In this document: piece after piece, positions 9,030 through 18,712 of the stretch
Layout of the letters: every line of letters starts with the position of its first letter
Numbering within the stretch: position 1 is the stretch's first letter
Source of the DNA: Aliiglaciecola sp. 3_MG-2023
Lineage (GTDB): Bacteria > Pseudomonadota > Gammaproteobacteria > Enterobacterales > Alteromonadaceae
DNA: 64,000 nucleotides
Reading direction: 5' to 3'
Assembly (NCBI RefSeq): GCF_030548205.1
Contig: NZ_JAUORV010000001.1
Span: 62,001 to 126,000, forward strand
Position numbers and translations under genes: made by a program
The notes under the pieces: model-generated
Seen by the model: only the letters and a program-made list of their open reading frames with translations
Told to the model about the DNA's origin: nothing
Databases searched by the model: none

Positions 9030-10154
9030 TTAATAACGCATATCTTCTGGTATCGGTAAATTCTTGCTAAGTGGTGAAGGTCGTTTTCCTTTGCCGCTCT
9101 TGAAGGATTTAACTTGGTACACGTAAGCTAACACTTGTGCCACCGCCATAAACAATTTCTCGGGAATTTCGTTATTTGCTTCCGTTGTGTGGAATATAGC
9201 TCGTGCCAATGGTGGTGAAGAAATAATAGGAATGCCGTGAGCCCCTGCTATTTTACGTATGTGCATAGCTAGTTCATCGGTCCCCTTAGCCACCATAATA
9301 GGTGCCGTAGTGCCATTTTTATCGTATTTTAATGCTACTGAATAGTGGGTGGGGTTAGTCACTATTACGTCGGCTTTAGGCACTTCTTGCATCATACGTT
9401 TCGCCGCGGCTTGATATTGAAGCTTTCTGATTCTGCTTTTAACCAGCGGATCACCCTCTGAGTTTTTGCGTTCGTCTTTGACCTCTTGTTTGGTCATCTT
9501 CATTTCTTTGTCATGCTTCCAAGTTTGAAAAGGTACATCAAAAGCAGCAATAGGAATTAACGCACAGCATAAGAATAAAAATGCCCAAGCCAACAGATCC
9601 ATAGCATGAAAAAGATTGCGCGGATATAACTCCATATCCAAATGCAGCGCTTCATCTTGAAAAACAATGAAAGCAATATAAGCCGCCGATGCGACCACGA
9701 CAAACTTGGCAATTGCTTTTAGTAACTCCACTAAACCATTGACTCCAAACATGCGTTTAAAACCAGCTAATGGATTGATTTTATTCGCTTTAGGTTTGGC
9801 TGATTGCCAAGTAAAGTTATACCCACCTAAAGCAATACTGCCGTAAATACCGGCAATCATGGCGATTAACAGAAAAAACAAAACTGGAACACTGATGGTT
9901 TTAAATGCATACCCCCATGCTTGAAACATATGGTTGAAATCGTAGCTTTCATCTCTGGAAAGCTTGAAAGTACGTTGCATTACTTGAAACAAAGCACTGG
10001 CAATTCTTTCGCCAATTAATAAAAACGCGATCGCACTGCCCACCAAGACTAAAGTGGTTGATAACTCACGGGATCGGGCTATTTGACCTTTTCTTCGGGT
10101 GTCACTTTTCTTTTTTGCCGTGGGGTCTTCTGTTTTTTCACTTGAGTCAGCCAT
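9030..10154 (-). CDS. flhB: Flagellar export gate protein FlhB
   Basis: The 374-residue protein is an inner-membrane component of the flagellar type III export gate that switches substrate class from hook to filament. Four hydrophobic segments lie between about residues 32 and 210. The autocleavage motif NPTH is at 267-270, within VTNPTHYSVAL, and the N-terminus is charged (KTEDPTAKKKSDTRRKGQ), all diagnostic. Length is normal. It is the last gene of the fliL-to-flhB run, starting 11 nt after fliR. Unusually, flhA does not follow. Confidence 0.97.
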   Translation of the reverse strand: MADSSEKTEDPTAKKKSDTRRKGQIARSRELSTTLVLVGSAIAFLLIGERIASALFQVMQRTFKLSRDESYDFNHMFQAWGYAFKTISVPVLFFLLIAMIAGIYGSIALGGYNFTWQSAKPKANKINPLAGFKRMFGVNGLVELLKAIAKFVVVASAAYIAFIVFQDEALHLDMELYPRNLFHAMDLLAWAFLFLCCALIPIAAFDVPFQTWKHDKEMKMTKQEVKDERKNSEGDPLVKSRIRKLQYQAAAKRMMQEVPKADVIVTNPTHYSVALKYDKNGTTAPIMVAKGTDELAMHIRKIAGAHGIPIISSPPLARAIFHTTEANNEIPEKLFMAVAQVLAYVYQVKSFKSGKGKRPSPLSKNLPIPEDMRY

Positions 10155-10165
10155 CTATGCTTTCC

Positions 10166-10948
10166 TTAAGTCGCGCAGACTTGCAACAAATTACACATTA
10201 ACTGCTGGGCTCTTTGCCACTGTAATTCGAAATGGTGGGTGAAGTTATCCATGGTTAACCAAATAATCAGTAAACCCATAATTTGCGCAATGGCAAAACC
10301 AATACTAAAAATGTTTAATTGAGGCGCAGCCTTAGTCATCACACCGAATGCCAAGTTCACCAATAACAACGATACAATGGGCGCTAATGAGAGAGTTACC
10401 GCCGCCACAAACATCCAACTTGCCCAATGGGCAATTTCTTTAAATTGTTCTGGTTGAAACCAGGCCTCACCGATTGGAAATGCCTGAAAACTCATAACTA
10501 CCATGCGGATCATTGCTAGATGCCCGTCCAGCGCCCAAAAGAGTAATGTGGCTAAAATCAAATAAAATTGACCTACCGCAGGCACATTAATCCCATTGAC
10601 TGGGTCAACAATTGAGGCAAATCCAAGACCGGTTTGCATTGCAACAACTTGTCCGGCAATGACAAAGGTATCCAGCATCATTGCTGAAATAAATCCAATT
10701 GCTAAACCAATAATTAACTGCTGAATAATTAACACAAAGGTACTCACTGAAAATATTTCAGATATATCAACAGGTGGCACTACAGGCATAATTAATAAGG
10801 TAAGGAAAAGCGTTAGTAAGGTACGGATTGGCGTTGGAACCGTTTTCGCACTAATGCCTATCATAGCGGCAAACAAACCAGAAACACGCATAAAGGGCAG
10901 TAACATGTCTGCCATATAATTTGTGATGGTAGAAGCTGCAAACTCCAA
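10166..10948 (-). CDS. fliR: Flagellar export gate protein FliR
   Basis: The 260-residue hydrophobic protein has about six membrane segments and FliR signatures such as MLLPFMRVSGLFAAMIGISA at the N-terminus and GLGFASIVDPVNGINVPAVG mid-protein. FliR forms part of the FliP5Q4R1 export channel. It lies between fliQ and flhB with gaps of 4 and 11 nt, as expected for coupled translation of the export gate. Confidence 0.97.
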   Translation of the reverse strand: MEFAASTITNYMADMLLPFMRVSGLFAAMIGISAKTVPTPIRTLLTLFLTLLIMPVVPPVDISEIFSVSTFVLIIQQLIIGLAIGFISAMMLDTFVIAGQVVAMQTGLGFASIVDPVNGINVPAVGQFYLILATLLFWALDGHLAMIRMVVMSFQAFPIGEAWFQPEQFKEIAHWASWMFVAAVTLSLAPIVSLLLVNLAFGVMTKAAPQLNIFSIGFAIAQIMGLLIIWLTMDNFTHHFELQWQRAQQLMCNLLQVCAT

Positions 10949-10952
10949 AAGC

Positions 10953-11222
10953 TTAACCTACGACTTCTGGGATGCGTTCAACGATATTGAAAGTGAAATC
11001 CATTAACTTTTGTACTAGCCAATGTCCGCCCCAACTTAATGCTAAAAGGGTCACAATCAACCGCGGTAGAAAACTCATGGTTTGTTCATTGATGGAAGTG
11101 GCCGCTTGAAAAACCGCAACGATCAGGCCGACAAACAAGCTCGGCAAAATGATTGCCGACACCAATAAGATTACCATTTGTAAGGCTTCTTTTAGAATCT
11201 CGACGAAGACTTCTGGTGACAT
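10953..11222 (-). CDS. fliQ: Flagellar export gate protein FliQ
   Basis: The 89-residue protein has two membrane hairpin helices (ALQMVILLVSAIILPSLFVG and LIVTLLALSWGGHWLVQKL) and the FliQ signature VAVFQAATSINEQTM. It surrounds FliP in the export channel. It is 12 nt downstream of fliP and 4 nt upstream of fliR. Confidence 0.97.
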   Translation of the reverse strand: MSPEVFVEILKEALQMVILLVSAIILPSLFVGLIVAVFQAATSINEQTMSFLPRLIVTLLALSWGGHWLVQKLMDFTFNIVERIPEVVG

Positions 11223-11234
11223 ATTAGTATTCCT

Positions 11235-11984
11235 CTACCCTAACCCAAAGCTTGTTGCCAAGGTGCCAAAAATTAGATTCCAACCATCCACTAACACAAA
11301 TAACATTAGCTTAAAGGGCAAAGAGACGATCATCGGCGATAACATCATCATCCCCATTGCCATTAAAATGGATGCCACCACTAAATCCAGAATAAGAAAC
11401 GGAATAAACAACATAAACCCTATCTGAAACGCCGTTTTCAGCTCACTGGTTACAAATGCAGGGATCAACACATTCATAGGGACTTCAGATGGATCGTCAA
11501 ACTGGCCTTGCATATCCCCTAACTGAACAAAGGTTTCTAAATCTTTTATCCGAGTTTGCGACAACATAAAGGCACGCATTGGCACCTTAGCTTGCTCATA
11601 CGCCTCTAAGGATGTCATCTCTTCGTTTAGGTAAGGTTGCAATGCATTTTCGTTGATCTGCTCAAAGACCGGCGCCATGATAAACATCGATAAAAACAAA
11701 CTCACACCAATTAATATTTGATTTGAAGGCGACTGCTGCAGACCTATGGCTTGACGCAATATTGACAGCACAATAATAATTCGCGTAAACGAGGTCATCA
11801 TCATCACAAATGCGGGCAACAAACTCAGTGCGGTCATAATCGCCAGCACTTGTAAGGTCATGGTATAGTCTTGTGTGCCATCTGGATTTGTAGTGATAGT
11901 GAGAGCATCCACCCCCGGGGCCGCAATTGCATCAGCAGGAGCCAATAAAATGACGCTCAACAACACCAGTAAACATCTAATCAT
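11235..11984 (-). CDS. fliP: Flagellar export gate protein FliP
   Basis: The 249-residue protein carries a signal peptide ([21 protein letters not shown]) and the FliP signatures [20 protein letters not shown] and [20 protein letters not shown]. It is the core of the export channel. I chose the ATG at 11984 because it overlaps the fliO stop by 8 nt (ATGATTAG) and places the signal peptide correctly. A longer in-frame start at 12044 would add 20 residues lying within fliO. Confidence 0.95.
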   Translation of the reverse strand: MIRCLLVLLSVILLAPADAIAAPGVDALTITTNPDGTQDYTMTLQVLAIMTALSLLPAFVMMMTSFTRIIIVLSILRQAIGLQQSPSNQILIGVSLFLSMFIMAPVFEQINENALQPYLNEEMTSLEAYEQAKVPMRAFMLSQTRIKDLETFVQLGDMQGQFDDPSEVPMNVLIPAFVTSELKTAFQIGFMLFIPFLILDLVVASILMAMGMMMLSPMIVSLPFKLMLFVLVDGWNLIFGTLATSFGLG

Positions 11985-12477
11985 TGTTTTGTCCGTTTTT
12001 TTGCTGATTGTTTTTATCAAAACTAGGGTTAATTTTACCGGCAAGTGCTTGAGTTAACTTGTCTTTAAAACTATCTGATGTGGAATTTGAGGGCTTTTCT
12101 AAAGCGTGTTCGAGCTTAGCTAAGTGATTGATATTCGTTGCCGTAACCCCCACTAAATGCTGTTCATCTCCCACTTCGATGACCATAATACGTTCACGGG
12201 TGCCAGCCACCATAGAGGCCACAACCTGAAGTTGACCATTTCCCGTTGCAGTGACGTTAAACCGTCGCATTAACAGGGCTAACACCACCACAATCACGAT
12301 CACAAGCAATAATGATAGAAAAATTGACACTACTGAGGTGGGGTTTGAAAGACTTTCGACTTGTGCAAAAGCACTTTTGGAAAGGATGAAAAATGGGCTC
12401 AGAGACATCCAAACCCATGATTTGTATGAGTTTTTATTACCTGAGCTTTTTGATTCTCTCGATTTGACTAATAACAT
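11977..12477 (-). CDS. fliO: Flagellar assembly protein FliO
   Basis: Up to 166 residues long, with a hydrophobic leader ending SKSAFAQ and one strong membrane helix ([20 protein letters not shown]) before a small cytoplasmic domain ([20 protein letters not shown]) typical of FliO. FliO assists assembly of the FliP ring. Two starts are possible. The ATG at 12477 overlaps the end of fliN by 41 nt but gives the leader a positive N-region. The ATG at 12408 starts after fliN. I kept the longer one. The order fliN-fliO-fliP is canonical. Confidence 0.9.
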   Translation of the reverse strand: MLLVKSRESKSSGNKNSYKSWVWMSLSPFFILSKSAFAQVESLSNPTSVVSIFLSLLLVIVIVVVLALLMRRFNVTATGNGQLQVVASMVAGTRERIMVIEVGDEQHLVGVTATNINHLAKLEHALEKPSNSTSDSFKDKLTQALAGKINPSFDKNNQQKNGQNND

Positions 12478-12853
12478 CCGTTAACCGAATCCCAAATTTA
12501 TCGTTGACGACCACTACCTCTCCATGAGCAATCAACGTGCCATTTACTAACACATCAAGTGGTTCGCCGGCGACTCGGTCTAATTCAACAACGGATCCTT
12601 GGTTCAATTGTAATAAATTTCGGATACTAATATGACTGCGCCCCACTTCCATGGAAATGGTTACAGGAATATCTAAGATTGTATCGAGCTTTTTCTTTTC
12701 TTTTTGAGTTATAGGGGCATCTTCAGATAGTTCATCCAGCTCAGCTACTGACACTTCACTATCTTTATCACCCGCTTTACCTTCTGCACCTTCTTCTTCA
12801 GCTTGTTCAGCCATAGCTGCAGCCCAGTCGTCCATTGCATCATCTTCACTCAT
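12437..12853 (-). CDS. fliN: Flagellar motor switch protein FliN
   Basis: The 138-residue protein has an acidic, low-complexity N-terminus (residues 1-50) and the SpoA/FliN domain at about 55-135 (LDIPVTISMEVGRSHISIRN, GSVVELDRVAGEPLDVLVNG). It forms the lower C-ring of the motor switch and docks FliH. It lies 27 nt downstream of fliM and overlaps the likely start of fliO. Confidence 0.97.
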   Translation of the reverse strand: MSEDDAMDDWAAAMAEQAEEEGAEGKAGDKDSEVSVAELDELSEDAPITQKEKKKLDTILDIPVTISMEVGRSHISIRNLLQLNQGSVVELDRVAGEPLDVLVNGTLIAHGEVVVVNDKFGIRLTDVISQIERIKKLR

Positions 12854-12880
12854 TGTTCTTTACCTCGTTGTTGCAGACGC

Positions 12881-13939
12881 TCATAAATCTTCTTCAAGTA
12901 TAGAAAGCTCAGCATCGCTATCTATTCGGCGTCCGCCTTTCGTTAATAATTGCAATTCAGATTTAACTGAAGTGGGTCGTGGAATTTTCTCGGTAATTTT
13001 TACCGCGATATTGTCCCGTGAACGACCTAATTTCGCCCTAAATGTAGGTAGGTCTTCAATAAGAACCGTTATGGTCTCGGGCATTTCAATGGGAATAATA
13101 TCCCCTGGTTCAAAATTCATTATTTTTTGTAAGGAAACATCCACGTCCAACATATGGGTTGAAACAGCTACGGTTACATCTAGAATTTCATCTCGAAGGG
13201 CTTTACTCCAGCGTAGATCCGTATCTTCCTTGTCGCTTTGCACACCCGCATCTAATAGCTCTCGAATGGGCTCTAACATGGAGTACGGCAAAGAAACGTG
13301 GAAATCACCACCACCGCCATCCAATTCAATATGGAATGAGCTAATGACCACCACTTCAGTTGGACTGACAATATTAGCCATTGCTGGATTAACTTCTGAG
13401 TCTAAATACTCAAACGAAACATCCATGACCGGTGCCCATGCTTCTTTGTAATCCTCAAATATCAATTTCAGTAACATTTGCGTAATGCGGCGTTCAGTGG
13501 GCGTAAACTCACGTCCTTCAATTTTGGCATGATAACGACCATCACCACCAAAAAAGTTGTCGACTAAAATGAAAACCAATCGGGCTTCCATAGTAATTAA
13601 GCCAGTACCTTTGAGGGGTCTGAAACGCACCATATTCAAACTGGTAGGCACAAATAACGTATGAATGTACTCACCGAATTTAATCATTTGAATACCGTTG
13701 ATAGATACTTCGGCAGAACGGCGCATCATATTAAACAAGCTCACCCGCATATGCCTTGCAAATCGCTCGTTAACAATTTCCAGGGTGGGCATACGTCCAC
13801 GCACAATGCGGTCTTGGGAAGAAAAGTCATACTCAATCATCGAACCATCAGATTCGAGATCTTCGGTATCCTCTTCTTCAACATCATCAACACCATGAAG
13901 TAGCGCGTCAATTTCGTCTTGTGATAATAAATCGCTCAA
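12881..13939 (-). CDS. fliM: Flagellar motor switch protein FliM
   Basis: The 352-residue protein begins with the CheY-P binding peptide (MSDLLSQDEIDALLHG), followed by the FliM middle domain (RGRMPTLEIVNERFARHMRV) and a C-terminal SpoA domain (LSTHMLDVDV-like through EDLPTFRAKLGRSRDNIAVK). It links FliG to FliN in the C-ring. Length and order are standard. It starts 31 nt after fliL. Confidence 0.97.
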   Translation of the reverse strand: MSDLLSQDEIDALLHGVDDVEEEDTEDLESDGSMIEYDFSSQDRIVRGRMPTLEIVNERFARHMRVSLFNMMRRSAEVSINGIQMIKFGEYIHTLFVPTSLNMVRFRPLKGTGLITMEARLVFILVDNFFGGDGRYHAKIEGREFTPTERRITQMLLKLIFEDYKEAWAPVMDVSFEYLDSEVNPAMANIVSPTEVVVISSFHIELDGGGGDFHVSLPYSMLEPIRELLDAGVQSDKEDTDLRWSKALRDEILDVTVAVSTHMLDVDVSLQKIMNFEPGDIIPIEMPETITVLIEDLPTFRAKLGRSRDNIAVKITEKIPRPTSVKSELQLLTKGGRRIDSDAELSILEEDL

Positions 13940-13970
13940 AGTTTTGCTCGCTTAAATCAACATTTACCGA

Positions 13971-14492
13971 TTATTGCATTACAAAGCCAGTGAAAAGCAC
14001 TTGCTCAACCACTTCACTGCCAACGGTTTCTTTTAACACTTTTTGTACTTCTCTACCGGCTTGATCCCTTAAGGCAACCTTGCCAGCCTCTGTGACTAAA
14101 TCATCTGCGTTTGAACTACTGAATACCTTTAATAAGGTTCCTTCAATCAATGGCACATGCATTTTCGCCATCTCTTCATTGTCCGTTCCACGCACCATTA
14201 ATTGCACTTTGATTTGTGCAAGGCGGTCTTTACCCTGACCAGGAACGTTAAATACAAATGGACGTGGCATAGCGACATATAAGGCTGTTCCTTTATTCGC
14301 CGAAGACATCGACCCACTATCATCAGATGAAGCTTCCGCGACTTCTGATTCAGCAGCCATATCAGGCTCATCTGAACTACCCAGTAAAAAATATGCGGCG
14401 GCACCGCCACCGATGAGGACAAGGGCTACGATGATAATAATTATCATTTTACCTTTGCCGCCTTCTTCCATTTGTAATTCTTCTTCTGCCAT
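13971..14492 (-). CDS. fliL: Flagellar basal body-associated protein FliL
   Basis: The 173-residue protein has a short cytoplasmic N-terminus, one membrane helix near residues 16-36 (MIIIIIVALVLIGGGAAAYF) and a periplasmic FliL domain (YVAMPRPFVFNVPG, then VQLMVRGTDNE). FliL supports stator function. It heads the fliL-M-N-O-P-Q-R-flhB run, 92 nt downstream of fliK. No separate promoter is evident in that gap. Confidence 0.95.
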   Translation of the reverse strand: MAEEELQMEEGGKGKMIIIIIVALVLIGGGAAAYFLLGSSDEPDMAAESEVAEASSDDSGSMSSANKGTALYVAMPRPFVFNVPGQGKDRLAQIKVQLMVRGTDNEEMAKMHVPLIEGTLLKVFSSSNADDLVTEAGKVALRDQAGREVQKVLKETVGSEVVEQVLFTGFVMQ

Positions 14493-14584
14493 TGTCTTCT
14501 CAGTTGTGTTTAGTATGACTGTTTGTGCATTGTATCAATAAATTGCCTGAACTAAACGATTCTAGTCGCTCAATTGCACTTCTA

Positions 14585-16816
14585 TTACACAAAATAGTCT
14601 ATTCCGCCTAATCTGCCATTAGAAATTCGTTGTTCTATCACCTGAGTCTCCTCTCCGGGGATATTCTCATCAGCTTGATTAGTGCCCACATATTCTGAAT
14701 CTTGTTGCGTGTCATTGCTATTTTCTTGCTGCACCGAAGACTGTCCAAGTTCAATACCTTGCTGCTCTAAGAGCTCCTTAAGTCTTGGCGTAGCCTGCTC
14801 GAGTACGTCTCTTGCCTGCTGTGATTGCACCACAATATTCACGCTAGCGGTATCCCCAGACATATTTAGGCGTACTTTCATTGCGCCCAAATCGGGTGGA
14901 TCTAAACGAATCTCAGCTTGCAAGTTATTTTGATTCGCCATCCAACGCACTTTTTCAGTCAATTGCTGCAATCCTTCATTGCGAGTAATATTTACCGCTT
15001 TGTCAAATTGCGCCATTTGCTGACCTTGTTTAGTTTGCAAATGTTGCGCCTGATTTACGTTTTCTTTGACTAAATTTCTCTCGGACGCAAAATTATGCTG
15101 TAGCTGTTCTATTTTGGCGTTTAATTGACTGGTTAATTCTAAGCTTTGATTAAACCGCGTGACCGAATGATCCAATACTTCTGGGACTATGGGCATCGCG
15201 TTAACTTTAGTAGCGGCATCACTAACTAATGCCGATAAATCGATTGCAGGCTGATGGCCTTGCTGCAGTTGTGCTTTTACTTCTTCAATCCCACTTTTTA
15301 GGGCACTCACAAAGTCAGTTTTAAGGGTGACCTGCGAAGTATCAACTTGACTCGTCGCGGGTTTGATATCTAAACGTTTGGCAAGATTTGTCAACGCAGC
15401 ATCTAGTTTGTCTGCAGGTATATCGAGTAAAACCGCCAGACTCTCGTCTAACGGTTTCGTAGACAAGGGGATCTCCTGCTCTCCAGTAACAGCATTAACC
15501 TGTGCTTGCGCGTTTAAACTTGGATTGCCATCTTGTTGATGCATTTCGCTGTTATCGGCATTGGTTGATTTACCACTTTGATCATTGGCAACATTCAACA
15601 AACCAAGCAGCAACTGCATATCTTCAATCACGGCGTTTTCTGTTTCAGAGTCTTCAACTGGGATAACATTGTTGACTAAGGCAACAGACTCAGTCTCATG
15701 GGTGAGCCTTTCTCGTAGACTTTCTATAACCTCAGGATCGAGCTGTTCTAAAAACTCGCTAATACGAGTAATGAGTTCATCGGGGCTCTGCACTTCAGTA
15801 GTGTCAGTATTTTGTTCAGAAGTGCTCTCAGCGGCGTGTAATTCAGTGATTAAGATGCTCAAAGTGTGCAGCGCGAGTTCGGCTTCTTGCTCCGTCGTTA
15901 GACTGTTAGCCAGCTCGCTGGCAACCTCACTACTAGCTTCAGTGTCCACTGTACTTTCAGTCTGGGGATGAACACTATGCGGTATTGACTCGGGACTGTC
16001 AGTCTCTACGTCAGTATTTACTGTCGAGGTTTCTTGAACAGCATTTTCATCTAGCAATTCAATATTTTCGTTTTGTGACAATAGCTCAAACAAGGTTAAC
16101 TCTGAATCCAGCTCCCCATCGGACTCAACCTGCTCACCAGTAATGTTGTGGGTTTCGCTAATTTCGATGTCACCCTTTTCATTGGGCAGTTGCTCACTAG
16201 TGTTGCTAGCCTTGGCAATACTTTTTTCTAGTAATAGCAACCAATCGTTTAGCCCTTCTTGGCTTTCGCCAACGTTTCCAGAGTTTACTGTATCAAGTAG
16301 CTCATTAGTTTGTTCTTCACCAGTGGTAAAGGCTTTTTCGTCATTTATTGAATGCTCAGAAGTACCTCGTGCTAGCTCTTCTTTACTGCTTTGTAATTCT
16401 CCACCTTGCTCTTTTTGAATATGTTTCGACGCTACTTTTTCCACATCAGCGTTGGTGGTTTTATTAAGCTCTTGAGAGACAGGATCTAGGGTCTTTTTTC
16501 CAGCCGAAGTTTCTGAAGAATCATCCGTCATGGTTTCAGGAGTCTGGGCCGCTGACTTTTGCTCAACAGGTTTAGCGTATTCTCGCGAATTATCTTTCTT
16601 TTTTTCTGTTAAGGCTTGTTTCAGAGTGTCTTCACTGGCTTTGCTATTTTCCTGAGCAATATGGTTTTTACGGGGCTCATCAGGCTGGCCATACACTTTA
16701 TCAGCTTGTTTTAAATACGAGCGAAACTCTAGCTGTTGACTAATATTGTTGCCAGAATAATCATTCACCTTAGTCATCAAGGCGGCAATTTCTGATTTAG
16801 TGGTGGCAATATCTTG
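14585..16816 (-). CDS. fliK: Flagellar hook-length control protein FliK
   Basis: The chosen ATG gives 743 residues, longer than enteric FliK. Most of the protein is an acidic Glu/Ser/Thr-rich ruler region. The conserved FliK C-domain lies near residues 620-710 (LQAEIRLDPPDLGAMKVRLN, then VVQSQQARDVLEQATPRLKE). In-frame ATGs also occur at 16864 and 16840. I chose 16816 because the sigma-54 site at 16878-16893 would start the RNA only about 3 nt from 16864, and because GGGA sits well placed before 16816. The large size may reflect hook length or simply drift in a low-constraint ruler. Confidence 0.9.
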   Translation of the reverse strand, partial: QDIATTKSEIAALMTKVNDYSGNNISQQLEFRSYLKQADKVYGQPDEPRKNHIAQENSKASEDTLKQALTEKKKDNSREYAKPVEQKSAAQTPETMTDDSSETSAGKKTLDPVSQELNKTTNADVEKVASKHIQKEQGGELQSSKEELARGTSEHSINDEKAFTTGEEQTNELLDTVNSGNVGESQEGLNDWLLLLEKSIAKASNTSEQLPNEKGDIEISETHNITGEQVESDGELDSELTLFELLSQNENIELLDENAVQETSTVNTDVETDSPESIPHSVHPQTESTVDTEASSEVASELANSLTTEQEAELALHTLSILITELHAAESTSEQNTDTTEVQSPDELITRISEFLEQLDPEVIESLRERLTHETESVALVNNVIPVEDSETENAVIEDMQLLLGLLNVANDQSGKSTNADNSEMHQQDGNPSLNAQAQVNAVTGEQEIPLSTKPLDESLAVLLDIPADKLDAALTNLAKRLDIKPATSQVDTSQVTLKTDFVSALKSGIEEVKAQLQQGHQPAIDLSALVSDAATKVNAMPIVPEVLDHSVTRFNQSLELTSQLNAKIEQLQHNFASERNLVKENVNQAQHLQTKQGQQMAQFDKAVNITRNEGLQQLTEKVRWMANQNNLQAEIRLDPPDLGAMKVRLNMSGDTASVNIVVQSQQARDVLEQATPRLKELLEQQGIELGQSSVQQENSNDTQQDSEYVGTNQADENIPGEETQVIEQRISNGRLGGIDYFV

Positions 16817-16877
16817 CATCTTTAATTCCCGTTTCAGCATTGATTTATGACGTAAACCAATCATATTAGCTGGCTAC

Positions 16878-16893
16878 AGCAAAGAGCGTTCCA
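16878..16893 (-). promoter_or_regulatory. Sigma-54 promoter upstream of fliK
   Basis: The - strand reads TGGAACGCTCTTTGCT, matching TGGCACG-N4-TTGCW at all but one position with exact GG-to-GC spacing. Transcription would begin near 16867 and run into fliK-L-M and onwards. Class-II flagellar genes in polar flagellates are RpoN-dependent through FlrA or FlrC. Confidence 0.8.
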
Positions 16894-16937
16894 ATCTGCA
16901 AATTTATTATTCGAAAAGACGGGTTAAAAAAGCATGT

Positions 16938-17375
16938 TTATTGGTTGCGGATAAAGCGTTGGGTGGAAAGCTCATCCATAAATAACTGTTCAAGTTTATT
17001 ATTTCTCACTTCTCTTGCTTGACGTTTTTTATCCAACAACATTTCCACAGCTTTGCGTTTACGCTGCTGGGCTAACCAAAGCTCTTTTCGTTGTTCGGCG
17101 ACCAAAACAGCCTGATTGTGTACTTGCATTTGTTGCTGACAAGCTTTATCTAATTTGCCGATGAAAGAATGCAATTTGTTAAATTTATCAATATTGAGGG
17201 TATCGGCACTTTTCACTTGGGTTTGACGCAGATAGTCCAAGCGATAACCTTCCAAGCTAGTCAATTTCTGCTTGTTTAACTCAGCATGTTGTTGGGCTAA
17301 TTGAAAATCTTGAGCAAGACGATCTTCTTTGTCCTTTTCCCACCTTGCCACTAATTCTAGTTGACGTTCTGCCAT
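16938..17375 (-). CDS. fliJ: Flagellar export chaperone FliJ
   Basis: The 145-residue protein is almost entirely helical, rich in Gln/Lys/Glu/Arg with heptad-like spacing, as expected for the FliJ coiled coil that sits in the FliI ATPase ring. It directly follows fliI with a 1-nt overlap (TAATG). Sequence conservation in FliJ is weak, so the call leans on position, length and composition. Confidence 0.93.
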   Translation of the reverse strand: MAERQLELVARWEKDKEDRLAQDFQLAQQHAELNKQKLTSLEGYRLDYLRQTQVKSADTLNIDKFNKLHSFIGKLDKACQQQMQVHNQAVLVAEQRKELWLAQQRKRKAVEMLLDKKRQAREVRNNKLEQLFMDELSTQRFIRNQ

Positions 17376-18709
17376 TAGCCGTTACCTAGCCCTTTCGTCA
17401 AGGACATCATCCCTTCGAGACATTCGTCGTAAGGCAATATTTGCTTCATACCTTGTTGTAGAAAAGTATTGATAACAGGCTCTGCAGCTATAGCTAAATC
17501 CATTCTAGGATCGCTTCCTTTAGTGTATGCGCCTATATTAATGAGATCTTTATTCTGTTGATAATTGGAATATACCTGTTTGATACGACGACTTGCCATT
17601 AGGTGCTCATCACTGACAACCATGGGCATCACACGGCTAATGGACGACTCAATATCTATGGCAGGATAGTGTCCTGCTTCTGCCAAATTTCTAGACAATA
17701 CAATATGTCCGTCAAGAATAGCCCGTGCAGAATCAGCAATGGGATCTTGTAGATCATCCCCTTCGGTTAACACAGTATAAAAGGCTGTAATCGAGCCTTG
17801 CCCCTCTTTTCCGTTTCCGGCTCTTTCCACTAAAGCGGGTAGTCTGGCAAACACTGAAGGTGGATAACCTTTAGTAGCTGGAGGTTCACCAACGGCTAAG
17901 GCAATCTCACGTTGTGCCATTGCATAGCGGGTCAACGAGTCGATTAACAATAATACATTCAAACCTTTATCTTGAAAATATTCCGCTATCGCCACTGCGG
18001 TCTCACACCCTTTGAGGCGCATAAGGGGCGACGTATCTGCTGGTGAGGCAACAACGACTGATTTTTGTCTTTCTTGATCACCCAAAATGTCTTGTATAAA
18101 TTCTTTTACTTCTCGACCACGCTCGCCAACCAAACCTACCACGACAACATCGGCAGAGGTGCCACGGGTCATCATTCCCAACAACACACTCTTACCCACG
18201 CCACTTCCCGCAAACAAGCCCATTCGTTGCCCTTCACCTACGGTGATCATCGAATTAATAGCACGCACGCCAACATCTAGAGGATTAGAGATAGGTTTAC
18301 GGGATAAAGGATTAATAGGGGGTTTACTCAATGAAACGCGTTTTTCAGCTTTAATGGCACCTAACCCATCCAAGGGTTGCCCATTGCCATCCACCACTCG
18401 CCCTAACAAAGACATACCAACAGGTAGCCCCGGCTCTCGGGTAAGGGGTTCTACGCGGGAACCTGGAACGATCCCCTTTACCGCTTCGGTTGGCATTAAA
18501 TAAGTAATATTTTCGGCAAAACCAACAACTTCCGCTTCAATTTGTCCATCAACGGTTTGCACTAAACATTGGCTGCCTACAGGCATTTGACAACCGACAG
18601 CCTCTAAGGTTAAGCCAATCCCACGAACCAGTTTACCTGAGGCAACAGTATGGGCTTCAGGCACTTGATTTTGCAATGACTTAATACGTTCAAGTAGCTT
18701 TTCCGACAT
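17375..18709 (-). CDS. fliI: Flagellar export ATPase FliI
   Basis: The 444-residue ATPase has the Walker A motif GSGVGKS at 168-174, the Walker B region [19 protein letters not shown] and the FliI/F1-type signature [15 protein letters not shown]. It is the cytoplasmic ATPase of flagellar type III export. It lies between fliH (3-nt gap) and fliJ (1-nt overlap). Length is normal. Confidence 0.98.
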   Translation of the reverse strand: MSEKLLERIKSLQNQVPEAHTVASGKLVRGIGLTLEAVGCQMPVGSQCLVQTVDGQIEAEVVGFAENITYLMPTEAVKGIVPGSRVEPLTREPGLPVGMSLLGRVVDGNGQPLDGLGAIKAEKRVSLSKPPINPLSRKPISNPLDVGVRAINSMITVGEGQRMGLFAGSGVGKSVLLGMMTRGTSADVVVVGLVGERGREVKEFIQDILGDQERQKSVVVASPADTSPLMRLKGCETAVAIAEYFQDKGLNVLLLIDSLTRYAMAQREIALAVGEPPATKGYPPSVFARLPALVERAGNGKEGQGSITAFYTVLTEGDDLQDPIADSARAILDGHIVLSRNLAEAGHYPAIDIESSISRVMPMVVSDEHLMASRRIKQVYSNYQQNKDLINIGAYTKGSDPRMDLAIAAEPVINTFLQQGMKQILPYDECLEGMMSLTKGLGNG

Positions 18710-18712
18710 CCT

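Noticed and set aside
12972-13451. A 159-codon + strand frame opposite fliM
   Set aside because: fliM is unmistakable on the - strand with full-length family match; the opposing frame is Ser/Ile/Thr-rich noise.
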